Shown: positions 8,318 to 16,519 of the stretch, in pieces
Layout: every line of letters begins with the position of its first letter
How positions within the stretch are numbered: the first letter of the stretch is position 1
From: a bacterium UBP6_UBA1196
Lineage (GTDB): Bacteria; UBP6; UBA1177
Assembly: GCA_002310035.1 (NCBI GenBank)
Contig: DBYC01000020.1
Span: 1 to 33,240 of the forward strand
Direction of reading: 5' to 3'
Length of the DNA: 33,240 nt
Translations under genes and position numbers: made by a program
Notes under the pieces: model-generated
The model's database searches: none
Seen by the model: the letters and a program-made list of their open reading frames with translations, nothing else
What the model was told of the DNA's origin: nothing

Positions 8318-8346
8318 ATTTTAATTGTTGAATTGCCATAAGTCAA
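8318..8346 (-). promoter_or_regulatory. Strong sigma-70-type promoter for the Ser/Thr kinase
   Basis: On the minus strand TTGACT (8346-8341) and TAAAAT (8323-8318) are separated by exactly 17 nt, each one mismatch from consensus. The -10 ends 36 nt before the kinase start, so the kinase can be expressed independently of tol-pal. Confidence 0.65.
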
Positions 8347-8352
8347 CAATTC

Positions 8353-8404
8353 TTTGCCGCAGCCTCAGTCATTCCGGTTAAGATCCTGAATATGCGGCGG
8401 CAAA
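8353..8404 (-). terminator. Possible weak terminator or stem after pal
   Basis: TTTGCCGC (8353-8360) and GCGGCAAA (8397-8404) form a perfect 8-bp inverted repeat around a 36-nt loop, 6 nt after the pal stop. The loop is long and there is no clear U-run, so function is uncertain. It may separate the tol-pal transcript from the kinase promoter. Confidence 0.3.
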
Positions 8405-8410
8405 AACAAA

Positions 8411-9145
8411 TCAGTTCTCGCGCTTGAACTCGGCTCTTCTGTTTTTGAACCACGCTTCTTCGTTCGAAGCCGGGTCGATCGGGCGTTCCTCGCCGTAGGA
8501 GACGATTTTTATCCTTGCGGAATCGATTCCGGCCTGGATAAGTTTGTTCTTGACTTCGGCTGCCCTTTTTTCGCCGAGCGAAAGGTTGTAGTCAACACTG
8601 CCGCGTTCGTCCGCGTGCCCTTCGATCCTGACGACTCTCTCCGGGAAATTGACCATCCACTGCGCCATAAGGTCGACTTTTGGCATATCATCGGCAAGAA
8701 TTGCGTATTCGTTGTATTCAAAATGAACGGTCGGAAACTCCATTTCCGGATTTTTGGGATCTTCAGCGGGGTTGGCAGCCGCCTCAGGCGTTTCATCTTC
8801 TTTTATTTTGCCTTCGCCGTCAGCATCGGCTTTTTTATCGTTTCCGGGCATGCACTTATCAGGATTTTCACGATAATATTTAACGATCGCATCGCTTTTT
8901 TCCTTGACCATCTTGAAAAGTTCCCTCGCCTTGTCGTATTCTTTTTTGTTTACCGCTTCACGAGCCTGATTCAGAATATCTTCAGCCGCAAGATAGTCTT
9001 CTTTAGCGCAGTCCTTTCCCGGTTCGGCATCAGCAAACGCCTTTTCGGCAAGATCACGCTCGTCTTTAGGCGGATTGCCGGCACAGGAGCAAAACATTGT
9101 GAAAACGAAAACCGCGACTGCGCAAAAATTGAAAATCTGTTTCAT
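8411..9145 (-). CDS. pal: Peptidoglycan-associated lipoprotein (Pal, OmpA-like domain)
   Basis: Pal anchors the outer membrane to peptidoglycan and interacts with TolB. The 244-residue product has a lipoprotein signal peptide with lipid Cys21 (MFCSC), an acidic helical linker (about 30-130) and an OmpA_C domain (about 135-240). The peptidoglycan-binding core IEGHADERGSVDYNLSLGEK is evident, with a C-terminal NRRAEF. It is longer than E. coli Pal (173 residues) because of the linker, which has a repeat-like Glu/Lys-rich helical part (40-95). It is the last tol gene, 12 nt after tolB, with SD GAGAGG. Confidence 0.95.
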   Translation of the reverse strand: MKQIFNFCAVAVFVFTMFCSCAGNPPKDERDLAEKAFADAEPGKDCAKEDYLAAEDILNQAREAVNKKEYDKARELFKMVKEKSDAIVKYYRENPDKCMPGNDKKADADGEGKIKEDETPEAAANPAEDPKNPEMEFPTVHFEYNEYAILADDMPKVDLMAQWMVNFPERVVRIEGHADERGSVDYNLSLGEKRAAEVKNKLIQAGIDSARIKIVSYGEERPIDPASNEEAWFKNRRAEFKREN

Positions 9146-9157
9146 ATCGTACCTCTC

Positions 9158-10465
9158 TTAATTGTTTTCAGCCGGTGACCACGAAGGCATAAGCACCTCG
9201 CCTTCGCCTGAATAAACCGCAATCTGCTTCGTGCCGCTCACATTTGAAAGGAAAAGTTTGTTCTTTCCGTTTCTGTTCGAGGAGAAACCGATCAGTTTGC
9301 TGTCAGGCGAGAAAGTCGGAGACTCGTTCTTGCCTTGATTCTGCGTGATTCTGCTGATCTGTTTCGAAGCCAGATCGATAACAAAAATATCGAACTGATA
9401 CTTTTCGTCACGGCCGCTGAACGCAACTTTTTTGCCGTCAGGGCTGTATTCGGGATCCTGATTGTAGTTTCCCTGTTCGGTAAGCCTTTCGACTTTGCTC
9501 AGATCTGTCAGCGACATTCTGTAGATCTGCGGATTTCCGGATCTGTTCGAGACAAAAACTATTTCGCTGCCGTCAGGGCTTACGCTCGGAGCGGTATCTG
9601 TTCCGACATCCTTAGTCAGCCTTTTGAGTTCGTTTGTTGCCGTGTCAAGAGAATAGATCTCAGAGTTTCCGTCTTTCGAAAGGCAGAGCGAAACCGTCTT
9701 GTTGTCCGGATGAGCAGTTGCAGAGACATTCAGTCCTTCATACGACGATACAGTTTTGATCCTGGTCGTTGCCAGATCAACGACAAACAGATTGGGATTG
9801 TTGTTCTTATGGCTTGTGTAATAAATTTTACTTCCGTCAGCCGACCATTCCGGAAGAAGAATCGTCGCAGACGACGGACCGACAAGCACTTTTCTGCCGC
9901 TGCCGTCAAAATTTGTTACTACAAGGCTGTAGCTTTCACCCTTTTTTTCAACGAAAGCAATTTTCGAGAACATAAAATTCATTTCCTCTTTCGTCAGAAT
10001 TTTTATAACTTCGGCAGCGAAACGGTAAGCCGATTTTTTTGCATCGCCGGCTTTCGTTGACTTATAGGTTTTTCCGAAAACTTTGTTTCCGCCGTTCACA
10101 TCGTAGAAAGCAAGATCCAGCACGATCTCGTCTTTTCCCTTTATCGTTCCTTTGACAAGACCGTTTGCAGCGACATTGCGCCACAGTTTGAAATCGACCT
10201 TATCCATCGGGACTTCAGGTTTCTCAAGGAACGACTTTTGATTCAGAACATTGAAAAAACCGGTAATATCAAATACTTTTTCGACGGAAGAAACTATATC
10301 CGCCGCAAGTTCCGCATTTGCGCCGTCAAGAACGGCAAGCGGAGAAACCGCCATGTTGTAGTCAGCGACAGAGCCGTCTTTTACCTCGACCTGAAGCTGG
10401 GCAAAAAGATTCATTGAAGCCAAAAACACCGTGAGTGCGGCAATCAGTCTGAAGTGAACGGACAT
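9158..10465 (-). CDS. tolB: Tol-Pal system beta-propeller protein TolB
   Basis: TolB is the periplasmic propeller that links Pal to the inner-membrane Tol complex. Its 435 residues comprise a signal peptide (1-22, ending NLFAQ), an N-terminal TolB domain (about 23-160) and a C-terminal series of PD40/WD40-like repeats. Several of the repeats read as SPDG or SADG blades (LPEWSADGSKIYYTS, APSVSPDGSEIVFVSNRSG, DPEYSPDGKKVAFSGRD, SPTFSPDSKLIGFSSNRNG). The start at 10465 has a good SD (AAGGAGGG) inside the end of the upstream gene, giving a 22-nt overlap with it. Length and layout match the family. Confidence 0.96.
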   Translation of the reverse strand: MSVHFRLIAALTVFLASMNLFAQLQVEVKDGSVADYNMAVSPLAVLDGANAELAADIVSSVEKVFDITGFFNVLNQKSFLEKPEVPMDKVDFKLWRNVAANGLVKGTIKGKDEIVLDLAFYDVNGGNKVFGKTYKSTKAGDAKKSAYRFAAEVIKILTKEEMNFMFSKIAFVEKKGESYSLVVTNFDGSGRKVLVGPSSATILLPEWSADGSKIYYTSHKNNNPNLFVVDLATTRIKTVSSYEGLNVSATAHPDNKTVSLCLSKDGNSEIYSLDTATNELKRLTKDVGTDTAPSVSPDGSEIVFVSNRSGNPQIYRMSLTDLSKVERLTEQGNYNQDPEYSPDGKKVAFSGRDEKYQFDIFVIDLASKQISRITQNQGKNESPTFSPDSKLIGFSSNRNGKNKLFLSNVSGTKQIAVYSGEGEVLMPSWSPAENN

Positions 10466-11295
10466 TCAAAACCCTCCTTTAAAACAAGTTTCTTCAAATT
10501 TTTATCTTCGGGCAAAGGAAGCTTCGCAGTTTTTCTGACCGCTTCGATTACCGAACTGTCGTAAACAGCATTTCCCGACGAATTTCTGATTTTTATATCG
10601 TAAACTTCGCCGCCGAAAGTTATTTTAAAATAAATTTTCGTCATAAGATTTTTGCGCTCGTCAGCCGAAATTATACTGGGAATGCTCCAGTTTTCCTTGA
10701 TTTTTTTGCTGATAAGCCGTGCATACATGTTGGCTTTCAGAGCAAGTGCCGGGTCAGTGACATCGCCGTCCTCGACACCGTCTTTTGCCCCTTCATGACT
10801 TTCTTCGGCGCGGGCATCACGCTTGATTTTTTCCATCACATCGCCCGAAAGAAGCTCGTCAAGCGAGGAAGCCTTTTTCTTTTCCTCTTTCGGCGGCTCG
10901 TCCTTCTTCGTCTTTTCCGCCTTTTGGGGCTCATCCTTAGGTTTCAGCGAATTCGCCTTTCCGTCAGGCTTCGGCTTGGGTTTTTCGACCGGCTGTTCCT
11001 CCTTTTTAGGCTCAGGTTTCGGATCTTTCTTTTCCGATTTCGGAAGAGGTTTCGGCTGCGTTATCCGCGGAAGCAGCTTTTTGTCGCGCTCCTCGCCAAG
11101 TTTGACGAGCTTTGCCTGAACGCTTTCAAACTCGATTTTACGGCTTTCGGCAAACCACAGGCCGCTCGCAAAGAAGATCAGTACAAGAATATGGATGACC
11201 AGCGACCCGACAGAACACCCGAGGAAAGTTTTCCGGCTCATCCTGCCGGGATTTTTTCCGAAAATAAACGATCCGTTACGGACATTTCCCGCCAT
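10444..11295 (-). CDS. TolA/TonB-like energy-transducing protein
   Basis: This 283-residue protein has a short cytoplasmic tail, one membrane anchor (about 27-46) and a long Lys/Pro/Glu-rich spacer (about 75-145) able to span the periplasm. Its C-terminal TonB/TolA-type domain (about 190-280) contains WSIPSI, YFKITFGGEVYDIKI and VIEAVRKTAKLPLPED. Its place between tolR and tolB argues that it is the functional TolA, transmitting proton-motive force from TolQ-TolR to TolB-Pal. The C-terminal domain looks more TonB_C-like than E. coli TolA, as is common outside Gammaproteobacteria. The start has AAGGAG 7 nt upstream, and the gap after tolR is 5 nt. Confidence 0.88.
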   Translation of the reverse strand: MAGNVRNGSFIFGKNPGRMSRKTFLGCSVGSLVIHILVLIFFASGLWFAESRKIEFESVQAKLVKLGEERDKKLLPRITQPKPLPKSEKKDPKPEPKKEEQPVEKPKPKPDGKANSLKPKDEPQKAEKTKKDEPPKEEKKKASSLDELLSGDVMEKIKRDARAEESHEGAKDGVEDGDVTDPALALKANMYARLISKKIKENWSIPSIISADERKNLMTKIYFKITFGGEVYDIKIRNSSGNAVYDSSVIEAVRKTAKLPLPEDKNLKKLVLKEGFECPFTSD

Positions 11296-11300
11296 GCCGG

Positions 11301-11738
11301 TTACTCCTTCTCAAGCGGCTCTGTAACAAGGTTTATGCTGTTCACGCCCGCTTTCTTCATTATAGCCATGACTCTGACGACATATCCGTACGAAAGATCG
11401 CGGCTCGCATGAAGATAAATCTCCTTTTTTTCCTGCAGAAACGCGTTCGTTTTGAGCTTTTCCTCGAGCTCTTTCAGCGGAACTTCCGTCTTGTCTATGA
11501 AAATCTGGTTTTCCGATTCCTTTTTACCGCTGAAAACACGGACAATGAACTTGTCTTTCGGGCTTTCGATGGCAACAGTCTCGGTCTGCGGCAGATCAAG
11601 GTCTACACCCTGCTCGATAAGCGGAGCGGCAACCATGAAAATGATGAGCAGAGTGAAAACGATGTCGACCATCGGAGTGATATTCATCTCCGCGCGGACA
11701 TTCTTTTTTCTCGGTCCTTCCATTCCGTAGTTAGCCAT
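11301..11738 (-). CDS. tolR: Biopolymer transport protein TolR/ExbD family
   Basis: TolR is an inner-membrane protein that, with TolQ, forms the proton channel powering the Tol system. The 145 residues comprise a short N-terminus, one transmembrane helix (about 22-42) beginning NITPMVDIVFTLLIIFM, and a periplasmic domain. Asp25 in MVD is the protonatable aspartate conserved in TolR/ExbD. The start ATG overlaps the tolQ stop by one base (TGATG), which signals translational coupling. Assignment to TolR rather than ExbD rests on the tolB and pal neighbours. Confidence 0.93.
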   Translation of the reverse strand: MANYGMEGPRKKNVRAEMNITPMVDIVFTLLIIFMVAAPLIEQGVDLDLPQTETVAIESPKDKFIVRVFSGKKESENQIFIDKTEVPLKELEEKLKTNAFLQEKKEIYLHASRDLSYGYVVRVMAIMKKAGVNSINLVTEPLEKE

Positions 11739-12460
11739 CAGACATTGCTCCTTTTGATCTGATTAAGGAAATCGGCAGCGATGTTGACCGACTCGTTCTC
11801 AAATTTCTGAAGCTGCGCGTTGAAGTAGTTGAAAGCGACCGATGCCGGGATCGCCGCAATGAGACCGAACGCCGTCGTAACAAGCGCGTCGGAGAGATGG
11901 GGAGCTATGGAACCGAGTGTCGCGCTGCCTGTTTTGCCTATTTCCTGGAATGCGTTCATAATGCCGTAAACCGTACCGAAAAGCCCGATGAAAGGTGAAG
12001 CAGTCGCGGTAGTAGCCAGAAACGAAAGACCGTTTTCCAGAAGTTGTATCCTCGCGTGGGTTTCGCGGCGCATCGCCCTGTCGACATTCGCGGCAAGCTC
12101 GTCGACTTTGCCGCCGACAATAACGATCCCCTTGTCTTCCCAGCTTTCCTTCGTATCCTTAAACTCTGCATAACCGGCAGTAAATACCGAAGAAACAGGG
12201 GAGTTCACCAACATTCCGGCCTTCGCCGCAACTCCTTCCAGATCTTTGTTTTTCCAAAAAATATCGACAAATTTTTTCGTTTCCAAGGCCGCTTTTCTAT
12301 ACTGTACGAACTTAGCTGCGATTATCGCGAGAGAAATCACGCTGGCGATAATCAGCACAAAAAGCATGATATTCACAAGCAGAGAAGAATTTTTCACTGT
12401 TTCGGCAAGCTGCAGGCCACCGATCAAGGAATTAGCCGCAAAATTAAGAGTGGTAATCAT
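11738..12460 (-). CDS. tolQ: Proton channel protein TolQ (MotA/TolQ/ExbB family)
   Basis: TolQ is the polytopic partner of TolR in the proton-driven motor. The 240 residues show three membrane segments (about 24-48, 130-160 and 175-200). The family motifs ATTATASPFIGLFGTVYGIM and LVTTAFGLIAAIPASVAFNY contain the conserved channel-lining threonines. The start at 12460 is chosen because TTTGGAGG lies 4 nt upstream; a TTG 15 nt earlier is in frame but would put the SD inside the gene. It follows rseP by 17 nt and overlaps tolR by one base. Confidence 0.94.
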   Translation of the reverse strand: MITTLNFAANSLIGGLQLAETVKNSSLLVNIMLFVLIIASVISLAIIAAKFVQYRKAALETKKFVDIFWKNKDLEGVAAKAGMLVNSPVSSVFTAGYAEFKDTKESWEDKGIVIVGGKVDELAANVDRAMRRETHARIQLLENGLSFLATTATASPFIGLFGTVYGIMNAFQEIGKTGSATLGSIAPHLSDALVTTAFGLIAAIPASVAFNYFNAQLQKFENESVNIAADFLNQIKRSNV

Positions 12461-12477
12461 AAATCCTCCAAACAAAA

Positions 12478-14088
12478 TCAGCTATGGTTAAAAAACATCG
12501 GAATATATCTCGAAAAATCGTTGAAAATCGCAAAAATCATCAGTGCGACAAGCAAACCGAACCCCACCATCAACGCTCTTTCCTTTACTTTGGAAGGAAT
12601 CGTGCGTCCGATCAAACCCTCGATTCCATACATCACAACATAACCGCCGTCAAGAACAGGAACGGGAAAAAGATTGATTATTCCCAAATTCACGCTGATC
12701 ATCGCCATGATTGCGAGAAAATATTTAAATCCAGCCTCTGCAGCGCGCTTCGAAATGTCAAAAATCATTATCGGGCCGCCCAGACCTTTCGCTGAAAGCC
12801 TGCCGGAAATCATGTAAGCAAAACCTTTGAAAGTCGTAACAATAACATTGACCATCTCCCCCGCAGCATATCTAACAGGGAAAGTCACAAGATTATTCCG
12901 TCTGGCGTAAACTTCCGGAATGTCAGGATTGTAATCAAAAGAGGCTCCCCAGTTCACCCGCTTGTCGCGTATGCCCGTCATCTCGTTTTCAGACTCGTCA
13001 AAAGATGCCGTGAATTCAATAACCTGCGGTTCTCTGTTACGAAGAATCGAAAGTTTCACGCTGTCGCCTTCACGCAGTCTGCCCATCACAGTATAAAACT
13101 GGAAAGGGACCTGGATAACTGAGCCGTTCACACCGACAATAACATCTCCCTTCTTCACACCTACTTTTTCGGAATAGCTGTTTTCCTCGACCGACGAAAC
13201 CGCAAGCCCGCCGTAGACGAATTCAGGTTTTTCCGTACCGTCCGCCTGGAAATCGGCTTCTATCTCCTTTCCACCGCGTAGAACGGTCATCTTTCTGAAC
13301 GGTTTCCGCACTCTTTCTGCAAGCTCGTAGAACCTCGAAACCGCTTCACCGTCAACTGAAAGCACGATATCACCGTCCTTCAAACCCGGGAAATCTTTGA
13401 GCAACGCTATTTTTGCATCAAGCGGTACTCTCGCCACGCCAAGTTCGCAGCGTTCGCGTTCCATACCGAAAAGATCTGTGTATTTTCCGACTTTCGGATG
13501 AACAGTGTAAGTTTTGAGCTCTCCGGTGAACGCCTTTGCCACTTCCACACTGACATCACCGCAGATTCCGCTTTCCGGAACAGGCATCGCTGCAAGAGAA
13601 ATGTCCTCCCAGACTGCGACAGGTTTTCCGTTAAGCCTGATGATCCTGTCACCGTCAGAAATTCCGGCTGCATAAGCCGCGCCGTCGCGCGAGACAAATT
13701 CAAGCACGGAAGAAGGTGCGGAAAACATGAAACATGCGACAACCATATATACCAGAAACGCAAATATCAGGTTAAAAACAGGACCTGCGCAGACAATCAG
13801 AACTTTCTGCCACCACTTCTTGGCGCTGAAAGAAAATTCGATCTCCTTTTCGTCAACCGTTTCGACATCTGAAGTCGATTCGCCGAGCATTTTTACATAT
13901 CCGCCTAGCGGAACAAGCGAGATCCTGTATTCGGTGTCACCGATTTTTTTCTTGAAGAGAGCCCTGCCGAAACCGATCGAAAAAACTTCTACCCTTACCC
14001 CGCAGAGACGCGCCACGATAAAGTGACCGAATTCGTGAACCAGAACAACTATTCCGAGAAGAAGAATACCGAAAAGATACATATACAT
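12478..14088 (-). CDS. rseP: Site-2 intramembrane zinc protease RseP
   Basis: RseP is an inner-membrane M50 metalloprotease that cleaves anti-sigma factors and signal-peptide remnants within the membrane. The zinc motif HEFGH lies at 18-22 in the first helix, and the third-ligand motif is in NLFPVPVLDGG (472-482, LDG at 479-481). Two PDZ domains lie between, visible as AAGISDGDRIIRLNGKPV and KVGVKKGDVIVGVNG. At 536 residues it is longer than E. coli RseP (450), the extra length being in the PDZ region. The start is uncertain: a TTG at 14115 opens the frame, but ATG codons at 14088 and 14082 give a normal N-terminus. The usual bacterial neighbours (dxr, bamA) are absent; here it heads the tol operon. 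Confidence 0.93.
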   Translation of the reverse strand: MYMYLFGILLLGIVVLVHEFGHFIVARLCGVRVEVFSIGFGRALFKKKIGDTEYRISLVPLGGYVKMLGESTSDVETVDEKEIEFSFSAKKWWQKVLIVCAGPVFNLIFAFLVYMVVACFMFSAPSSVLEFVSRDGAAYAAGISDGDRIIRLNGKPVAVWEDISLAAMPVPESGICGDVSVEVAKAFTGELKTYTVHPKVGKYTDLFGMERERCELGVARVPLDAKIALLKDFPGLKDGDIVLSVDGEAVSRFYELAERVRKPFRKMTVLRGGKEIEADFQADGTEKPEFVYGGLAVSSVEENSYSEKVGVKKGDVIVGVNGSVIQVPFQFYTVMGRLREGDSVKLSILRNREPQVIEFTASFDESENEMTGIRDKRVNWGASFDYNPDIPEVYARRNNLVTFPVRYAAGEMVNVIVTTFKGFAYMISGRLSAKGLGGPIMIFDISKRAAEAGFKYFLAIMAMISVNLGIINLFPVPVLDGGYVVMYGIEGLIGRTIPSKVKERALMVGFGLLVALMIFAIFNDFSRYIPMFFNHS

Positions 14089-14123
14089 CGCAAGAATCCA
14101 TAAAAAAACAATCAAAACATCGG

Positions 14124-14129
14124 ATTATA
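14124..14129 (-). promoter_or_regulatory. Candidate -10 for the rseP-tol-pal operon
   Basis: A perfect TATAAT on the minus strand (14129-14124) lies 35 nt upstream of the preferred rseP start. The -35 region reads CTTTTC or TTTTCT at suitable spacing, which is a poor match. The gap 14089-14256 otherwise holds the terminator of the preceding gene and AT-rich sequence. Confidence 0.35.
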
Positions 14130-14197
14130 AACATAAAAATCAATAAGAAAAGATTTAAATGCACAATATTTTAATATAAATTAAGCAAAATCATAAA

Positions 14198-14234
14198 AAT
14201 TTCTGGAAAACAGAACGGTTTTTCAGAAAAAAAC
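14198..14234 (-). terminator. Rho-independent terminator after the lipoprotein gene
   Basis: On the minus strand TTTCTGAAAAA pairs with TTTTCCAGAAA (one mismatch) around a short loop and is followed by a run of five to six T. It lies about 25 nt past the stop of the lipoprotein gene 14257-14874 and just before the rseP promoter region. Confidence 0.6.
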
Positions 14235-14256
14235 TGCCGCGGAAATCAATTTAAGA

Positions 14257-14874
14257 CTAATTTTTTGCCGGTTTTTCAGGTCTTGGCCAGCCAACGAACT
14301 TTTCCGTCTCTTCATCCATAAGTTCAGGATACTTCGTTGTGAAAGTGTCCTGCCACTCTTTGAGCGGGAATCTTCCTTCCTTTACGAACATCGTGATGTA
14401 CATAAGCCTGTCGTTCATCGAGATGACCTGGTAACGCTGTACAAGCTGGTCAAGAAGTGCAAGAAGCATTCCGTCGTTGAGGTTTTTCGCACCTGCATCG
14501 ACACATTTTTCAGCTGCTCTTTTGATCCAGCCGTTTACCATTTCTTTATTGATGTTTTCGACTTTTTTGATTCTGATCATCGCTTCGATCCAAGCTTTGT
14601 GATCTCCTTTCTGCGCAGCTTCATCCCAGTATTTCTGGTAAAAACTCTCCGCGATCTTCTCGTCGACCTGTTTGTTGAGCTCCGTCAGCTCCTGATCATT
14701 CGGATACTGGCCTCTCAAAGTTACAAGTTTCGCCTTTGCCTGCTGGTATTCGCCTTTCTCGACAAGGGTCTTGACCAAAGCCCTTTCATCGACTGTTTTT
14801 GTCTCACCGCATGAAACCGCGGAAAAAGCGAACAACATTGCAAACACAACCATCATAAGAACAGATTTCTTCAT
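14257..14874 (-). CDS. Lipoprotein with helical TPR-like repeats, unknown function
   Basis: This 205-residue product has a classic lipoprotein signal peptide with lipobox AVSC (Cys22). Gly rather than Asp at +2 suggests outer-membrane sorting by the usual rule. The mature part is all-helical and charged. The region about 30-75 (LVKTLVEKGEYQQAKAKLVT, then TLRGQYPNDQELTEL) looks like a tetratricopeptide unit, suggesting a protein-interaction role. SD GGGAGG is present. It lies between two hairpin terminators and is therefore probably monocistronic. The nearby beta-barrel protein and Tol genes make an envelope role likely, but no specific function can be named. Confidence 0.75.
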   Translation of the reverse strand: MKKSVLMMVVFAMLFAFSAVSCGETKTVDERALVKTLVEKGEYQQAKAKLVTLRGQYPNDQELTELNKQVDEKIAESFYQKYWDEAAQKGDHKAWIEAMIRIKKVENINKEMVNGWIKRAAEKCVDAGAKNLNDGMLLALLDQLVQRYQVISMNDRLMYITMFVKEGRFPLKEWQDTFTTKYPELMDEETEKFVGWPRPEKPAKN

Positions 14875-14884
14875 AGAATCCTCC

Positions 14885-14920
14885 CAAAAAATAAAAAACG
14901 GGGACTTTCGTCCCCAAAAA
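14885..14920 (-). terminator. Strong Rho-independent terminator after the beta-barrel gene
   Basis: GGGGAC (14900-14905) and GTCCCC (14910-14915) form a perfect 6-bp GC stem around a four-base loop. On the minus strand the stem is followed by GTTTTTTATTTTTT. It lies 7 nt beyond the stop of the gene ending at 14923. The A-run on the other side makes it potentially bidirectional. Confidence 0.85.
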
Positions 14921-14922
14921 TC

Positions 14923-16371
14923 TTAGTATTCAGCACCCGCCTGAATAACGATTGTCGTGAAACCGTGGTCATACACACCTTTCGCGATCTTTGCCTTAGG
15001 CTGCATGAGGAATGTCAAACCGGCCATGCCGCGGATACCTGCGAACTCCTTCGTGAAAAGGTTGGCGGTCGCACCTATTCTCATGTACATTTTGTCTTTC
15101 TTGAAGTTTGCAGCGTCAAGATAGAACCAGTCACTGGTTTCTTTCGATGCATAAATACCCATAACGAGATCGTATCTGAACGCAATGGAGACTTTGTCAA
15201 GCCATTCTACATGGCGGCTGAGGCCGTATGCGTATCCGGGAGCCAGCGAAAGAAGCATACCGTTTCTGGTAGCTTTGCCGTAATTCTTCGCGCTGTTTAC
15301 CATGCCGTTCATGTTGTAGTCGAAAGTAAGCGGCATTTCGAAACCTTTGACAGCAGCTTTCAAATGAACGCCGATACCTATCGTGCTGAGTTTCTTGTGG
15401 TTTGCTTGATCATCCATGTAGTAGTCGTTTCTGAACTGGAACGCCAATGCTGCTTTAATATATTCCTTGTAGCCGTAGCCGACTCTTCCGTAAATTCCCA
15501 AAGTTTTGTCGGAATACCAGAATTCGCTTTTGTTCGAGCCTGTGCCGAGCGAAAGTCCTACGAAAACATTGTGGTCATTTTTGATTATGCCGTTGTAGCC
15601 GAGCGAAAGTCCGGCATCGGTTTCAGGAATGTAACCTTCTACGACGATCAGGCTTCTGGTGAGGAAAGGAGTCGAGAAACCCATTCCGAGCTCCTGCCAT
15701 GAATCGATCAGACCGTATTCAGGGATCAGTTTACCTGCTTTAATGAAAACATCATAGAATTTGATGCCGCCGTAAATTTCGTAAAGAGCATTTGCAGCGC
15801 CGTTCTGGATCGAATGAAGGTTGCTTTCGATCAACGGATTGTTGACAGCATATTTTACGAGAGCGTTGTCTGTTCTGAGGTTAAGGGTTCCTTTAGCGAT
15901 GACATGCGCACCCTGATATTCAATACCTACAATACCTTCGTCAACGCTTCCGAACATAGCGTTCTGCTTGGAAGTCGTGCCGTCTTCCTTATATTGCTTG
16001 TACTGTCCGAGAACAGAGAAGCCGCCTTTTACAAGAAGAATCGGTTTCAAACCTTTCGGAAGAGAAGAACCTTCTTCGCCGCCTTCTTCCTCGGCTTCCT
16101 CTTCAGCTTTTGCAACGGGAGCATTCTGCTTTTTAGCAGCCGGTTGTTCATCGGATTCGCCCATAAGATCTCTCATAGCCGCGTCGCTGTCGGATTCATT
16201 CTTAACTTTTGCTTTGGCAGGAGCCGGAGCTTCATCTTCTTCGTCGGATTCGGACTCCTCGGACTCTTCCTCGTCATCTCCGCCGAAATCGTCGTCAAAA
16301 TCATCTGCGACCGCAATAAACGGAAGAACAAAAAGAACTGCGATAAGCAGTGTGAACATTTTTTTAATCAT
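14923..16371 (-). CDS. Putative outer-membrane beta-barrel protein with acidic N-terminal linker
   Basis: The 482-residue product has a signal peptide (1-22, ending FIAVA). A very acidic low-complexity linker follows (about 23-101, rich in Asp, Glu and Ser, with an Ala/Pro/Lys part). The remaining 380 residues of alternating aromatic/glycine strands are typical of a porin-like barrel, such as GFSVLGQYKQYKE, GIYGRVGYGYKEYIKAALAF and IGATANLFTKE. It ends in an aromatic residue (VIQAGAEY), consistent with a BAM targeting signal. The start at 16371 has GGAGG 5 nt upstream; an upstream TTG is less likely. It is flanked by its own terminator and an AT-rich 5' gap (16372-16519) where I see no convincing promoter. 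Substrate and family are unknown. Confidence 0.7.
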   Translation of the reverse strand: MIKKMFTLLIAVLFVLPFIAVADDFDDDFGGDDEEESEESESDEEDEAPAPAKAKVKNESDSDAAMRDLMGESDEQPAAKKQNAPVAKAEEEAEEEGGEEGSSLPKGLKPILLVKGGFSVLGQYKQYKEDGTTSKQNAMFGSVDEGIVGIEYQGAHVIAKGTLNLRTDNALVKYAVNNPLIESNLHSIQNGAANALYEIYGGIKFYDVFIKAGKLIPEYGLIDSWQELGMGFSTPFLTRSLIVVEGYIPETDAGLSLGYNGIIKNDHNVFVGLSLGTGSNKSEFWYSDKTLGIYGRVGYGYKEYIKAALAFQFRNDYYMDDQANHKKLSTIGIGVHLKAAVKGFEMPLTFDYNMNGMVNSAKNYGKATRNGMLLSLAPGYAYGLSRHVEWLDKVSIAFRYDLVMGIYASKETSDWFYLDAANFKKDKMYMRIGATANLFTKEFAGIRGMAGLTFLMQPKAKIAKGVYDHGFTTIVIQAGAEY

Positions 16372-16519
16372 CAAAGCCTCCAAAAAACAGAAAAATCAAT
16401 ATAAACAATCAAAAAAGTCTGGAAAGAGTAGTAAAACAATATTTATTTTCAAGTTTTTTCTCAGTTTTACGGCAAAAAACATATTTCAACACAAAAAAAA
16501 CTCAAAATATTCAATAAAA

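Noticed and set aside
9335..10060. 241-codon plus-strand frame inside tolB
   Set aside because: Shadow of tolB with no recognisable domain and an implausible composition.
14965..15702. 245-codon plus-strand frame inside the beta-barrel gene
   Set aside because: Antisense shadow of a coherent signal-peptide and barrel gene.
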